Below are positions 14,876 through 23,271 of a stretch of 31,246 bases of DNA, in pieces (position 1 is the first letter of the stretch; each line of letters starts with the position of its first letter). The position numbers and the translations under genes were made by a program. The stretch comes from a bacterium (lineage in GTDB: Bacteria > Hinthialibacterota > Hinthialibacteria > H5-UNCL2): positions 1-31,246 of the forward strand of contig JABTUV010000024.1 in the NCBI GenBank assembly GCA_015075175.1. Direction: 5' to 3'. The notes beneath the pieces were generated by a model. It did no database searches. It was not told the DNA's origin and saw nothing but the letters and a program-made list of their open reading frames with translations.

Positions 14876-16353
14876 TCAGAGCTTGACCGTGACCGTTTTG
14901 ACCTCGGTGTACTGCGCCAGCCCGTACTCGCCCAGTTCGCGGCCGATGCCGGACTGCTTGAAGCCTCCGAAGGGCGCCGCCGCGTCGAACACGTCGTAGC
15001 AGTTGACCCACACCGTGCCCGCGCGCACCCGGTTGGCGATGGCGTGCGCCTTGGTGATGTCGCGCGTCCACACCGCCGCCGCCAGCCCGTACATGGTCCG
15101 ATTGGCCCGCTCGACCACCTCGTCGATGCTCTTGAGCTGATGATGCTCATGACCGGGCCAGAGATTTCCTCCTCGGCGATCTTCATGTCGTCCCGGACGT
15201 CGGCGAAGACGGTGGGCTGGATGAAATAACCGCGGTCGCCGACGCGCCCGCCGCCGCAGGTCAGACGCGCGCCCTCGCGCTTGCCCGCCTCGATGTAGCT
15301 CATCACCTTGTCGAACTGGGTCTCGTCAACCTGCGGTCCCTGCTCGGTCTTTTCATCGAAGGGATCGCCGACGGTGCGGCGGCTGGCGCGCCGGGTGCTC
15401 TTTTCGACGAACTCGTCGTAGACCTTCTCCTCGACGAACAGGCGGGAGCCGGCGCAGCAGCACTGACCCTGGTTGAAGAAGAGGGCGAAGTGCGCGCCCT
15501 CAATGGCCGCGTCCATGTCCGCGTCGGCGAAAACGATGTTGGGGCTTTTGCCCCCCAGCTCCAGCGTGACGCGCTTCAGGTTGCTTTTTGCGGCCGCCTC
15601 CATGATGAGATGGCCGACCTCGGTCGAGCCGGTGAAGGCGACCTTGTCGATGTGCATGTGGCGGGCGATGGCCCCGCCCGCGGTCGGACCGTAGCCGGGC
15701 AGGATGTTGACGACGCCGGGCGGAAATCCCGCCTCCAGGATCAGTTCGCCCACCCGCAGCGCGGAGAGCGGCGTCTGCTCGGCCACTTTCAGGATGACCG
15801 TGTTGCCCGCCGCCAGCGCCGGCGCCAGCTTCCACGCCTGCATCAGCAGCGGAAAATTCCAGGGGATGATCTGTCCCACCACCCCGACCGGTTCATGCCG
15901 CGTGTAGCAGAAGTAGTCGCCGCCGATGGGGATGGTCTTGCCTTGAATTTTGTCCGCCCAGCCCGCGTAGTAGCGGTAGCAGGCGATGGTGAGGGGCAGG
16001 TCGGCGGCCTTGGCGACATGGTAGGGTTTGCCGTTGTCCAGGCTCTCCAATGCCGCCAGTTCGTCAAGATGCTCTTCGATCAGGTCGGCCAGCCGATAGA
16101 GCAGGCGGCCGCGTTCGGCGGCCGACATGCGCCGCCAGGGAGCCTCCGACTCGAAGGCCGCCCGCGCCGCAGCGACCGCCTTCTCCACGTCGGGCGCGTC
16201 CGCTTCCGCGACCTGTGCGATCACCTCGCCGGTCGCCGGGTTGACGGTGGGAAAGGTCTTGCCCGACTCCGCGTCAACCCAGCGGTTGTTGATCAGGCAC
16301 TTGGTCGGCCCGATCTTGATTTTCGGTCCTTTTGAAGCCACCGCCGTCGCCAT
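14876..16353 (-). CDS. NAD(P)-dependent aldehyde dehydrogenase, frameshifted
   Basis: About 492 residues once repaired, the normal size for the ALDH superfamily, which oxidises aldehydes to acids. Visible motifs: [20 protein letters not shown], the cofactor site FTGSTEVG, the general-base motif [11 protein letters not shown], and the catalytic Cys in [11 protein letters not shown]. The frame breaks near 15135. The repaired reading goes from [11 protein letters not shown] into [19 protein letters not shown] and ends with [18 protein letters not shown]...KTVTVKL and TGA at 14876-14878. Restoring one base (AGCTTCAAG for AGCTCAAG on the minus strand) repairs it. The start ATG 16353 follows GGAGAGGAGG; the in-frame GTG further upstream is unlikely. 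The sequence resembles betaine/retinal-type dehydrogenases, but the substrate cannot be named. It has its own promoter (16485-16513) and no operon partner. Confidence 0.9.
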
Positions 16354-16484
16354 GAGAAAAGCCTCCTCTCCTTTACGCCTCCGGCCTTGCGGCCCAATTG
16401 AAATGATCACGTCGCCCTCGTCGGTTCGTGAGCCGATGCGCGAGGGGCGTACGTGCAATCATGAACACGGGCCGGAATTTCTTA

Positions 16485-16513
16485 ATTATGATCGTTGGAG
16501 AACCGGAATGCAA
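16485..16513 (-). promoter_or_regulatory. Candidate promoter of the aldehyde dehydrogenase gene
   Basis: On the minus strand, TTGCAT (16508-16513) and CATAAT (16485-16490) are 17 bases apart in a locally AT-rich patch. This leaves a leader of about 125 bases to ATG 16353. Confidence 0.4.
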
Positions 16514-16591
16514 CAAATTTATTCAAGCGAGTGCAACCGCAAAAATACGCGCAAGTGCCCCAGGAGGTCGCGGCGGTTGCGGGGGGGTCTG

Positions 16592-16701
16592 AGCTGTCAT
16601 TTCGACCAAACCAAGCTGTCATTTCGACCAAACCTAGCTGTCATTTCGACTAAACCTAGCTGTCATTTCGACTAAACCTAGCTGTCATTTCGACCAACGG
16701 G
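16592..16701. repeat. 22-bp tandem array (AGCTGTCATTTCGAC units)
   Basis: Units begin at 16592, 16614, 16636, 16658 and 16680, an exact 22-base period. The first four are complete with one or two substitutions each (consensus AGCTGTCATTTCGAC, C or T, AAACCT). The fifth is partial and runs into GGGAGAAATC. There are no spacers, so it is not a CRISPR array. Confidence 0.9.
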
Positions 16702-16925
16702 AGAAATCTTACTCGCCGCAGCGGCTCGAGTACGCGGCAGCAGACTTCTCCCTTTGGTCGAAATGACAGCTCCACCGCAAGGCGTCGGAGGCCGTGCCTG
16801 CCGCATTGTTGAAGATTTCTCCCTTTGGTCGAAATGACAGCTCCACCGCAAGGCGTCGGAGGCCGTGCCTGCCGCACTGTTGAAGATTTCTCCCTTTGGT
16901 CGAAATGACAGCTCCACCGCCAAGC
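16702..16925. repeat. 71-bp tandem array carrying the same core in inverted orientation
   Basis: Two nearly identical 71-base units (16772-16842 and 16843-16913) are followed by a partial third. A divergent unit precedes them, sharing only its right end. Each unit ends TCTCCCTTTGGTCGAAATGACAGCT split as TTTCTCCCTTTGG and TCGAAATGACAGCT, the inverse of the 22-base core at 16592-16701. The whole block therefore looks like opposite-facing copies of one element. Confidence 0.85.
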
Positions 16926-16939
16926 ATAAGAGACCCCAC

Positions 16940-16987
16940 CTGCCCCCCTTTAAGCAGGGGTGTGGAGTGCGGCAGCTTGCTGCCGCG
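16940..16987. repeat. C/G-run plus GCGGCAGCTTGCTGCCGC palindrome
   Basis: A degenerate CCCC...GGGG hairpin (16945-16960) is followed by TGTGGAGTGCGGCAGC and TTGCTGCCGCG (16961-16987), the same pair of modules as at 6945-6992 and 14801-14848. Confidence 0.75.
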
Positions 16988-17043
16988 TGAGCAAGCACCG
17001 GCAGCGCATAACCGCGGCGCGGCGCGCCAATGAGAAATTGAGA

Positions 17044-17071
17044 TTGAATTGCAGTCGCATTTTGCTAGGAT
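17044..17071 (+). promoter_or_regulatory. Candidate promoter of the beta-helix protein gene
   Basis: TTGAAT (17044-17049), a 16-base spacer and TAGGAT (17066-17071) would start a transcript near 17078, about 40 bases before ATG 17119. Confidence 0.35.
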
Positions 17072-17118
17072 AGGCGCGGCCAGGTCGATCGATTCCTGCG
17101 GGAGAGGCTTGTTCCACC

Positions 17119-20100
17119 ATGCCCCTGAGCCGGATTGCCGGGTTCCGCCGTCCGGGCGTATCCGCGCCGGGGTGCTGGCTGTTCCTGCTCGTCTTCTGGT
17201 GCGTTACGGGCGCCGGCGGCGCGACCTATACCGTCACCAGCAACGCCGACAGCGGCCCCGGGACGCTGCGCCAAGCCATCCTGGATTCCAACGCCACCAA
17301 CCAGTCCGACCCCAACACGATCCAGTTCAGCCTGCCCACGGGCATGTTTCAATTCCCGGTGATTGTGCTTGCCAGCCCCCTGCCCAACATCACCCGGCGG
17401 GTGAACATCAACGGCACGACCCAACCGCAGCACGGCATCGTGCAACTGGTGGGCGGAAACGCGGGGGCGGGTGCAGACGGACTCCATCTCACCTCCACCG
17501 CCGGCGGCAGCATCATTCGCGGCCTGGCGATCGTGTCGTTCAGCGGCGACGGCATCGAACTGGACCACTGCAATAGTTGCGTGATTGCGGGCAACCGGAT
17601 CGGAACGGACTTCTCGCAGGGAGTGCTGGACCTGGGCAACAGCGAAGCGGGCGTGCGCATCACCGGCGGTAACGACAACGTCATCGGCGGCATCGGCGCC
17701 AGCCAGCGCAACGTCATCTCCGGCAACAACGAGGGTGTCCGCATTGACGGGCCGGGCGCCGTCAACAATACCATCCAAAGCAATTACATCGGCCTCACCG
17801 CCGACGGCACGACCGCGTTGGGCAACTCCAACAGCGGCGTCAACATCATCAATGCGTCTTCCAACACCATCGGCTACCGGTTCTCCACCGGGCGCAACGT
17901 CATCTCCGGCAACGTCAACGGAATTCGCATTATCGGAGTCTCCGCCACCGGCAATCGTATCCTCGGGAATTTCATCGGGACGAATGCGGCGGGGACCGCG
18001 GACCTGGGCAACAATATCAACGGCATCCTGATTGTGTCGGGCACGGGCACGGAGATCGGCGGTTTGACGTCGACGCCGGGCGCGCCGCCGGGCAACGTCA
18101 TTTCCGGCAACAATCAGCGGGGGATATTCCTGGATGACGCCGACGACACCCATGTTTTCGGCAACGTCATCGGCCTCAACGCCAATGGAACGGCGGCGCT
18201 GGCCAATGGGAACGACGGCATTCTCATTGACGTGGCATCGCCGCCGGGCAAGGCGCTGGGGATCGTGATCGGCGGAGCTGCCGACGGCGCGCGCAACCTG
18301 ATCTCGGGCAACGGCGGCGACGGCGTGGATATTCGCGAGGCGTCCGGGGCGATCGTCCAGGGCAACTATGTCGGCATGGACATCACCGGCGAGGCGGCGA
18401 TCGGCAACGCCGGCTATGGAATCCACCTGCGCTTCTCGCGCGACTGCCAGATCGGCGGCAGCGAGGGCGTGCACCAGGTTTTCTCGACGGGCGCTTCCAA
18501 CCTGGTCTCGGGCAACGGCTCGCACGGCATCTATATCTTCGGCATGAGCGCGTCCGGCAACCGGGTACAAGGCAATTTCATCGGCGTCAACCGCAACAAG
18601 CGCCTGCGGCGGTCCAACAACGGCGCGGGCTTGTACATTTTCGACGCGCCGGCGGACCTCGTCGGTGGATACACCTCCGTACCGGGAACCGGCGTCGGCA
18701 ACGTGATCTCCGGCAACGCTCATTGGGGCATAGAGATTCGAGGCGCATCCGCCGCGGGCGCACGCATCGGCGGCAACATCGTCGGCGATCATTACGACAG
18801 CACCGACGCGGTGGGCAACACCCTCGGCGGCATCATCATCAACGGCGCGCCTGATTGCGTGATCGGGGGTCCCAGAATCGTCTCCAGCACCATTCCCAAC
18901 GAAGTCAATGGGGCGGACATGGAGCGGGTTTCCGGCAACATGATCTGCGGCAATCCGGGCAGCGGCATCGAGATTCGCGGTTCGGCGTCGACGGGCGCGG
19001 TGGTGCAGGGCAACTGGATCGGTGAGGATCCTTTCCTGTCGCCGCCCAGTGGGCGTCGTGGCAACCAGGACGCGGGGGTGTTGGTCGAAAACGCCTCCGG
19101 CAACCTGATCGGCGGAGCCGGAGAAGACGAGGGCAACACCATCTCGGGCAACGGCGGCAGCGGGATCGTCATTCACGGCGAGGGCGCAACGGACAATCGG
19201 GTGCAGGGCAACCGCATTGGACTTTACAGGCTTGAGGACATGGCCCTGGGCAATGACGGCAGCGGCATCGACATCGTCAACGCCGCGGGCAACACCGTCA
19301 GGGGCAACGTGATCAGCGCCAACTCCGACGGTATCTTGATGGTCGGGCAGCCGACGACGGACAACGTGGTACAGGGCAATCTTATTGGAACCGATTCCGC
19401 CGGCGCTATGATCGACGTCGACAACAACCCCGGCAACGGCAACGAGTTCGGCAACCGTGTCAACGGCGTCTTTATCCAGGCGCCCGACAATCTGGTGGGC
19501 GGGGCGGAGCCGGGTGCGCGCAACATCATCTCCGGCAACTTCCAAAGCGGCGTCTTCCTGTCCCTGCATAGCGGCAATCGCCTCGTCGGCAACTACATCG
19601 GGACGGATGTGACCGGCGCGACCGATCTGGGCAATCGCGGCAGCGGCGTAGTGTTGGAGGACATCGAGGACGCGCTGATCGAGGACAACCTGATTTCGGG
19701 CAACGACAAAAACGGCGTGGCCGCCTTCCGGTTGAACTCCACGCAGCCGCTGCCGGCGCGCATCATCAACAACCGTATCGGCACCGACGCCGGCGGCATG
19801 GCGGCGGTCGGCAACCTCATGAACGGGGTGCTGATTCAGGCAGTCGCCGGCCTGATCGTGGGCGAGCCGGGCGCGGGCAATCTGATCTCGGGCAACCGCG
19901 ATTACGGAGTACTCATCACCAACCCGGGCGCGAACGCCAATCGCGTGGAGGGCAACCTGATTGGGACCGACGCGGGGGGCGGGGGCGCCTTGAGCAATCG
20001 TTTGGACGGCGTCTTTCTGTTCATGGGTGCGTCCGACAATCTCATCGAGAACAATGTGATCTCCAGCAACGGCGGCAGCGGCGTGAAGGTCAGCGGCGCG

Positions 20101-21516
20101 GACTGCCTGCGCAATCGCATCGCAAACAACCGCATCGGCGTGGACATGAGCGGCCTGTTTGATTTGGGCAACGTCTCACGCGGCATCGATCTGGCCGCGG
20201 CGCTGGAGAGCGTCGTCGTGGGCAACGTGCTTTCCGGCAACGGGTTTTCCGGCCTTCTCTTGCACGACAAGGCGGCCCATACCATCATTCAGGGTAATTT
20301 CGTCGGATGTGATCCCAGCGGGACGTTTGCCCTCGGCAACGACCTGGACGGCGTGCAATTGGAGAATGCGCCGGAGAACCTGGTGGGCGGGGCCTCGCCG
20401 GAGCTGGGCAACGTGATCGCCTCCAACGCGCGCTACGGCGTGTATCTACTGGATTCCGACGCCCACAACAATCGCGTCGAGGGCAACTGGATCGGGACCA
20501 ATCCTGCCGGCGCAAACCTCGGCAACGCGAGTGCGGGCATCTATGTCAAGAATGCCACCGGCAACGTGCTGGGCGGAGAAGACGAGGGGCGGGGCAACGC
20601 CATCGCGCATAACCAGGGCGCAGGCGTACTGATCCTGTCGGGAAGTCAGAATGCGATTCTGCGCAACGCCATTTTCGGCAATCTGGAGTTGGGCATTGAT
20701 CTGTATCCGGACGGCGTGACGGCCAACGACGAGATCGACGACGACACCGGCGCCAACGACCTGCAGAACCATCCGGTTCTGGCTTCGGCGCGCGCCACGG
20801 TCGACGCCGTGAGCGTGGAGGGGGTCTTGACCAGCTCGCCGGAGAGCGTATATCGGCTGGAATTCTTCGTTAACTCGATCGGAGACCCGAGTGGTTACGG
20901 CGAGGGGGAGACGTTCATCGGCGCCGCGACGGTCCAGACGGACGCGACGGGAACGGCGGTGTTTGCCGTTTCCTTGCCGGTCGCCGTGCCGGACGGCTGG
21001 TTTACCACCGCGACGGCGACCGGGCCGGATGGCAATACCTCGGAGTTCTCGGCGATCATGGGAGTCGTGGGTCCACCTACGCCGACGCCGACTTTCACTC
21101 CCACTGCGACGCCCAGCCCCACGGCGACGCCGACGTCTACGCCGACCGCCTCGTGGACTCCCACGCATACGCCCACGGCGACGGCAAGCTTTACGGCGAC
21201 GGCGACCTTTACGGCCACGGTGACGATGACGCCGACGGCGACGCCTACCGCCACGCCGACGTGGTCCAACACGGCGACGCCGAGCTTCACCAGTACGCAG
21301 TCGCCCACGCCGACGGCGACGCAAAAGGCGCCCCTGCACCCGCCGGATTTGAATCGTGACGGCGTGGTAGACGGCTTGGATCTCCTGCTCTTATTGGAAG
21401 GAATGGGCGGGAGCGAGTTCGACGTGAACGGCGACGGGAAGGTAAATTACGCGGACGCGCTCGATTTCGGCCTGTGGTGGGGCTTTTCCGCCCCGACGCC
21501 GACGCCGACGCCGTGA
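17119..21516 (+). CDS. Large secreted right-handed parallel beta-helix protein with TPT linker and C-terminal dockerin-like module
   Basis: 1465 residues, intact. Residues 1-36 form a signal peptide (hydrophobic WLFLLVFWCVTGAGGA). The first domain starts TYTVTSNADSGPGTLRQAI, an opening common to secreted beta-helix proteins. Residues about 90-1230 are tandem beta-helix coils with endlessly repeated GNVISGN, GNRIGTD..G..ALGN and N.IGG motifs, giving a long Asn/Gly-stacked solenoid. Residues about 1230-1310 form a compact beta domain (VEGVLTSSPESVYRLEFFVN). Residues 1317-1400 are a Thr/Pro/Ala linker (TPTPTFTPTATPSPT). Residues 1410-1456 carry DLNRDGVVDGLDLLLLLEG and DVNGDGKVNYADALDFGLWW, a dockerin-like EF-hand pair, then TPTPTP. 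ATG 17119 follows GGGAGAGG. No catalytic residues were recognised; it could be an adhesin, surface layer or polysaccharide lyase-like protein. Confidence 0.85.
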   Translation: MPLSRIAGFRRPGVSAPGCWLFLLVFWCVTGAGGATYTVTSNADSGPGTLRQAILDSNATNQSDPNTIQFSLPTGMFQFPVIVLASPLPNITRRVNINGTTQPQHGIVQLVGGNAGAGADGLHLTSTAGGSIIRGLAIVSFSGDGIELDHCNSCVIAGNRIGTDFSQGVLDLGNSEAGVRITGGNDNVIGGIGASQRNVISGNNEGVRIDGPGAVNNTIQSNYIGLTADGTTALGNSNSGVNIINASSNTIGYRFSTGRNVISGNVNGIRIIGVSATGNRILGNFIGTNAAGTADLGNNINGILIVSGTGTEIGGLTSTPGAPPGNVISGNNQRGIFLDDADDTHVFGNVIGLNANGTAALANGNDGILIDVASPPGKALGIVIGGAADGARNLISGNGGDGVDIREASGAIVQGNYVGMDITGEAAIGNAGYGIHLRFSRDCQIGGSEGVHQVFSTGASNLVSGNGSHGIYIFGMSASGNRVQGNFIGVNRNKRLRRSNNGAGLYIFDAPADLVGGYTSVPGTGVGNVISGNAHWGIEIRGASAAGARIGGNIVGDHYDSTDAVGNTLGGIIINGAPDCVIGGPRIVSSTIPNEVNGADMERVSGNMICGNPGSGIEIRGSASTGAVVQGNWIGEDPFLSPPSGRRGNQDAGVLVENASGNLIGGAGEDEGNTISGNGGSGIVIHGEGATDNRVQGNRIGLYRLEDMALGNDGSGIDIVNAAGNTVRGNVISANSDGILMVGQPTTDNVVQGNLIGTDSAGAMIDVDNNPGNGNEFGNRVNGVFIQAPDNLVGGAEPGARNIISGNFQSGVFLSLHSGNRLVGNYIGTDVTGATDLGNRGSGVVLEDIEDALIEDNLISGNDKNGVAAFRLNSTQPLPARIINNRIGTDAGGMAAVGNLMNGVLIQAVAGLIVGEPGAGNLISGNRDYGVLITNPGANANRVEGNLIGTDAGGGGALSNRLDGVFLFMGASDNLIENNVISSNGGSGVKVSGADCLRNRIANNRIGVDMSGLFDLGNVSRGIDLAAALESVVVGNVLSGNGFSGLLLHDKAAHTIIQGNFVGCDPSGTFALGNDLDGVQLENAPENLVGGASPELGNVIASNARYGVYLLDSDAHNNRVEGNWIGTNPAGANLGNASAGIYVKNATGNVLGGEDEGRGNAIAHNQGAGVLILSGSQNAILRNAIFGNLELGIDLYPDGVTANDEIDDDTGANDLQNHPVLASARATVDAVSVEGVLTSSPESVYRLEFFVNSIGDPSGYGEGETFIGAATVQTDATGTAVFAVSLPVAVPDGWFTTATATGPDGNTSEFSAIMGVVGPPTPTPTFTPTATPSPTATPTSTPTASWTPTHTPTATASFTATATFTATVTMTPTATPTATPTWSNTATPSFTSTQSPTPTATQKAPLHPPDLNRDGVVDGLDLLLLLEGMGGSEFDVNGDGKVNYADALDFGLWWGFSAPTPTPTP

Positions 21517-21603
21517 TTCCGTTTCGTTCGCAGCCATGCTTGATCTTGCTTCTGATCTCGCCCCGGTTATTTCGAACGCACCAGGGTGGAACGGTCGCTT
21601 GGA

Positions 21604-21690
21604 TCCGCGGCGGCGGACTCAGGGCAGGCCCTCCTGCGCGGAACACGGACCTGGAGGTCCATGCCACCCTCCGAGGCCCACCCTCCAAGC
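21604..21690. repeat. GC-rich palindromic intergenic element
   Basis: The 21517-21787 gap carries GGACCT-GG-AGGTCC (21647-21660), a perfect palindrome. It is flanked by GGGCAGGCCCTCC on the left and two CCACCCTCC(GA/AA)G-type copies on the right (21664-21687). It looks like an interspersed element, but there is no second copy in the window. Confidence 0.35.
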
Positions 21691-21719
21691 TTGTTTCTCG
21701 CCACGAACTGTGGTAGAAG
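21691..21719 (+). promoter_or_regulatory. Weak candidate promoter of the 365-residue secreted protein gene
   Basis: TTGTTT (21691-21696), 17 bases and TAGAAG (21714-21719) are followed by a small palindrome AGAGA-GTA-TCTCT at the expected transcription start. Both boxes are imperfect. Confidence 0.25.
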
Positions 21720-21787
21720 AGAGTATCTCTCTCGCAATTGCCTGTCGTGCTCTGTCGCCGGTTCCCATTCCCCATCGGAGGAGCATC

Positions 21788-22885
21788 ATGCGCAAGCATA
21801 CTGTGATCGCGGGTATGGTGGTGGGCGTTCTTGTATGCTGCGGCCTGGCAGGCCCTGCCGCATGGGCGTCCGTGGACGCCAACTTTCTCCTGGATTTCAT
21901 CGAGGGCCTGGGCGCGCCGGAAAACGACGTCACGGGCGACGGGCGGAGCGACTTCCGCGATCTTCTTCAGGTCGCGCTGTCGTGGGGCGAGGAAAGCGTG
22001 GTCGTTACTCCGACGCCCACGCCCACCGACGTCGCCGCGACGCTGACGCCGACCTTTACGGCTACCCCCACGGAACCGGCCGCCACCCATACCCCCACGC
22101 CCACCGCTACCCCGACGCAGCCGACCCAGACGCCGACTCCGACGCCCACCTCGGGCGGCAACGGCATCCACTTCGCCGACTACTTCCCGCTGGGAGCGGG
22201 CGACACCTGGCACTACATCGGCTTCGAGGGCGGTTCGGTGGAGGACAACTTCCGCTGGACGGTGCAGGCGACGGGCAAGGTCGTGGGCGGCGGCAAGATG
22301 GCCGCGCGCATGAAAACCGACACCGATGAGGCCAGCGACGACCGCAACCAGGACGAGGACTTCTGGGTGGTCGAAGCCAACGGCGACGTGTACTTTTACG
22401 GTTTCCACAACGGCCAGCCGGACGACGTGGCCGACACAGCCCTGGGGAAGGTGGTCTTCCCGGTGCAAGATGTGATCTTCACCGACCCGCTCCGGATCGG
22501 CACGGCCGACATGGTGCTGGGCGCAACCATCAGCGATACGGGCGCGTGCCAGTTTGTCTTGCAGCCGCCCCTGGGCGGACCCATCACGGTCAACGTCACA
22601 CTCACCTCCAACGTGAACCCGACGCTCCTGGCGGAGAAGAACACGCCGCTGGGGGTGTTCACGCAGGTGTTAAGAGTCGTCATCGACATCGACGCGGTCG
22701 TGAGCATACCGGCGGTAGGCAATCGCAACTTCTCCGTGCGCGGTTCCACCATGTTCGTCAAGAAGAACACCGGCATGATCGCACAGGACCAGAAGCCCGA
22801 TCCCAACGACGCGGAGCTTCAAGGCATCGACAGCGGCACGGTCAACGGCCAGGCGGTGCAGGCAAGCAAACCCGGCGCGCCGTAA
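21788..22885 (+). CDS. Secreted protein with N-terminal dockerin-like module, TPT linker and unknown beta domain
   Basis: 365 residues. ATG 21788 follows CGGAGGAG. Residues 1-28 are a signal peptide (IAGMVVGVLVCCGLAGPAAWA). Residues 29-66 (VDANFLLDFIEG, then DVTGDGRSDFRDLLQVALSW) match the second half of the dockerin-like modules in the two larger secreted proteins. The first calcium loop is missing. Residues 74-124 are a TPTPTP linker. Residues 126-365 form a globular domain starting HFADYFPLGAGDTWHYIG, a phrase typical of exported proteins from environmental bacteria whose function is unknown. The rest is beta-rich (TVNVTLTSNVNPTLL, SVRGSTMFVKKNTGMI). It follows the 1465-residue gene by 271 bases on the same strand, with a probable separate promoter. 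Confidence 0.8.
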   Translation: MRKHTVIAGMVVGVLVCCGLAGPAAWASVDANFLLDFIEGLGAPENDVTGDGRSDFRDLLQVALSWGEESVVVTPTPTPTDVAATLTPTFTATPTEPAATHTPTPTATPTQPTQTPTPTPTSGGNGIHFADYFPLGAGDTWHYIGFEGGSVEDNFRWTVQATGKVVGGGKMAARMKTDTDEASDDRNQDEDFWVVEANGDVYFYGFHNGQPDDVADTALGKVVFPVQDVIFTDPLRIGTADMVLGATISDTGACQFVLQPPLGGPITVNVTLTSNVNPTLLAEKNTPLGVFTQVLRVVIDIDAVVSIPAVGNRNFSVRGSTMFVKKNTGMIAQDQKPDPNDAELQGIDSGTVNGQAVQASKPGAP

Positions 22886-22904
22886 CGGCGACGTCTCGTC
22901 GCCG
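22886..22904 (+). terminator. Hairpin directly after the 365-residue protein gene
   Basis: CGGCGACG-TCT-CGTCGCCG is a perfect 8-bp stem starting one base past the stop codon. A second stem CGGCGG...CCGCCG follows (about 22910-22928). There is no T-tract, so termination is likely but not proven. In the remainder of the gap up to 23205 I see no gene. Confidence 0.45.
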
Positions 22905-23205
22905 GTCTCGGCGGCGTCCCTCCGCCGTTGCGTGGGGGGGACAGAGCAGGTTGAGGGGGACCCCGGCCGCCTGCTTCCGTCGTTCATCCGTCATCGTCAA
23001 ATCCTCTCCCGCCCTTCCACACTAATTATCGGCAGGGAACTGTCTCATCCACGTTGGCACAGAGGGCATTGAAGGAGGCGTTTCTTGCCCTTCGCAGGGC
23101 TGCGCAAACGGGTGAGTAGTCGGAGAGCGCGCCGAACCAAGCGGCGGGTCTCACCCTTATGCCCTCAATAGGTTGGCGCCCCGCACGTCCCTCCGCAGAT
23201 TTCCC

Positions 23206-23234
23206 TTGCCCTCCTGCCGTAACCGTCTTAAAAT
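23206..23234 (+). promoter_or_regulatory. Candidate sigma-70 promoter of the exported protein-rel operon
   Basis: TTGCCC (23206-23211), a 17-base spacer and TAAAAT (23229-23234) place the transcript start near 23241. This argues against starting the next gene at ATG 23233 and for GTG 23272. Confidence 0.5.
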
Positions 23235-23271
23235 GCAAAACTTCCGGCGCCGTGGGAAGACGGAGGCAGGA

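Noticed and set aside
16592-16925. CRISPR array
   Set aside because: The 22-bp units are contiguous with no unique spacers, the 71-bp units are also head-to-tail identical, and no cas genes are nearby.
16656-16998. Small minus-strand open frames rich in SFRPKGE-type repeats
   Set aside because: They are only translations of the tandem DNA repeats, present in all three frames, with no ribosome sites.
17065-19569. 834-residue minus-strand open frame opposite the beta-helix gene
   Set aside because: GC-rich repeats suppress stops on the opposite strand; the plus-strand frame has a signal peptide, family motifs and a dockerin-like end.
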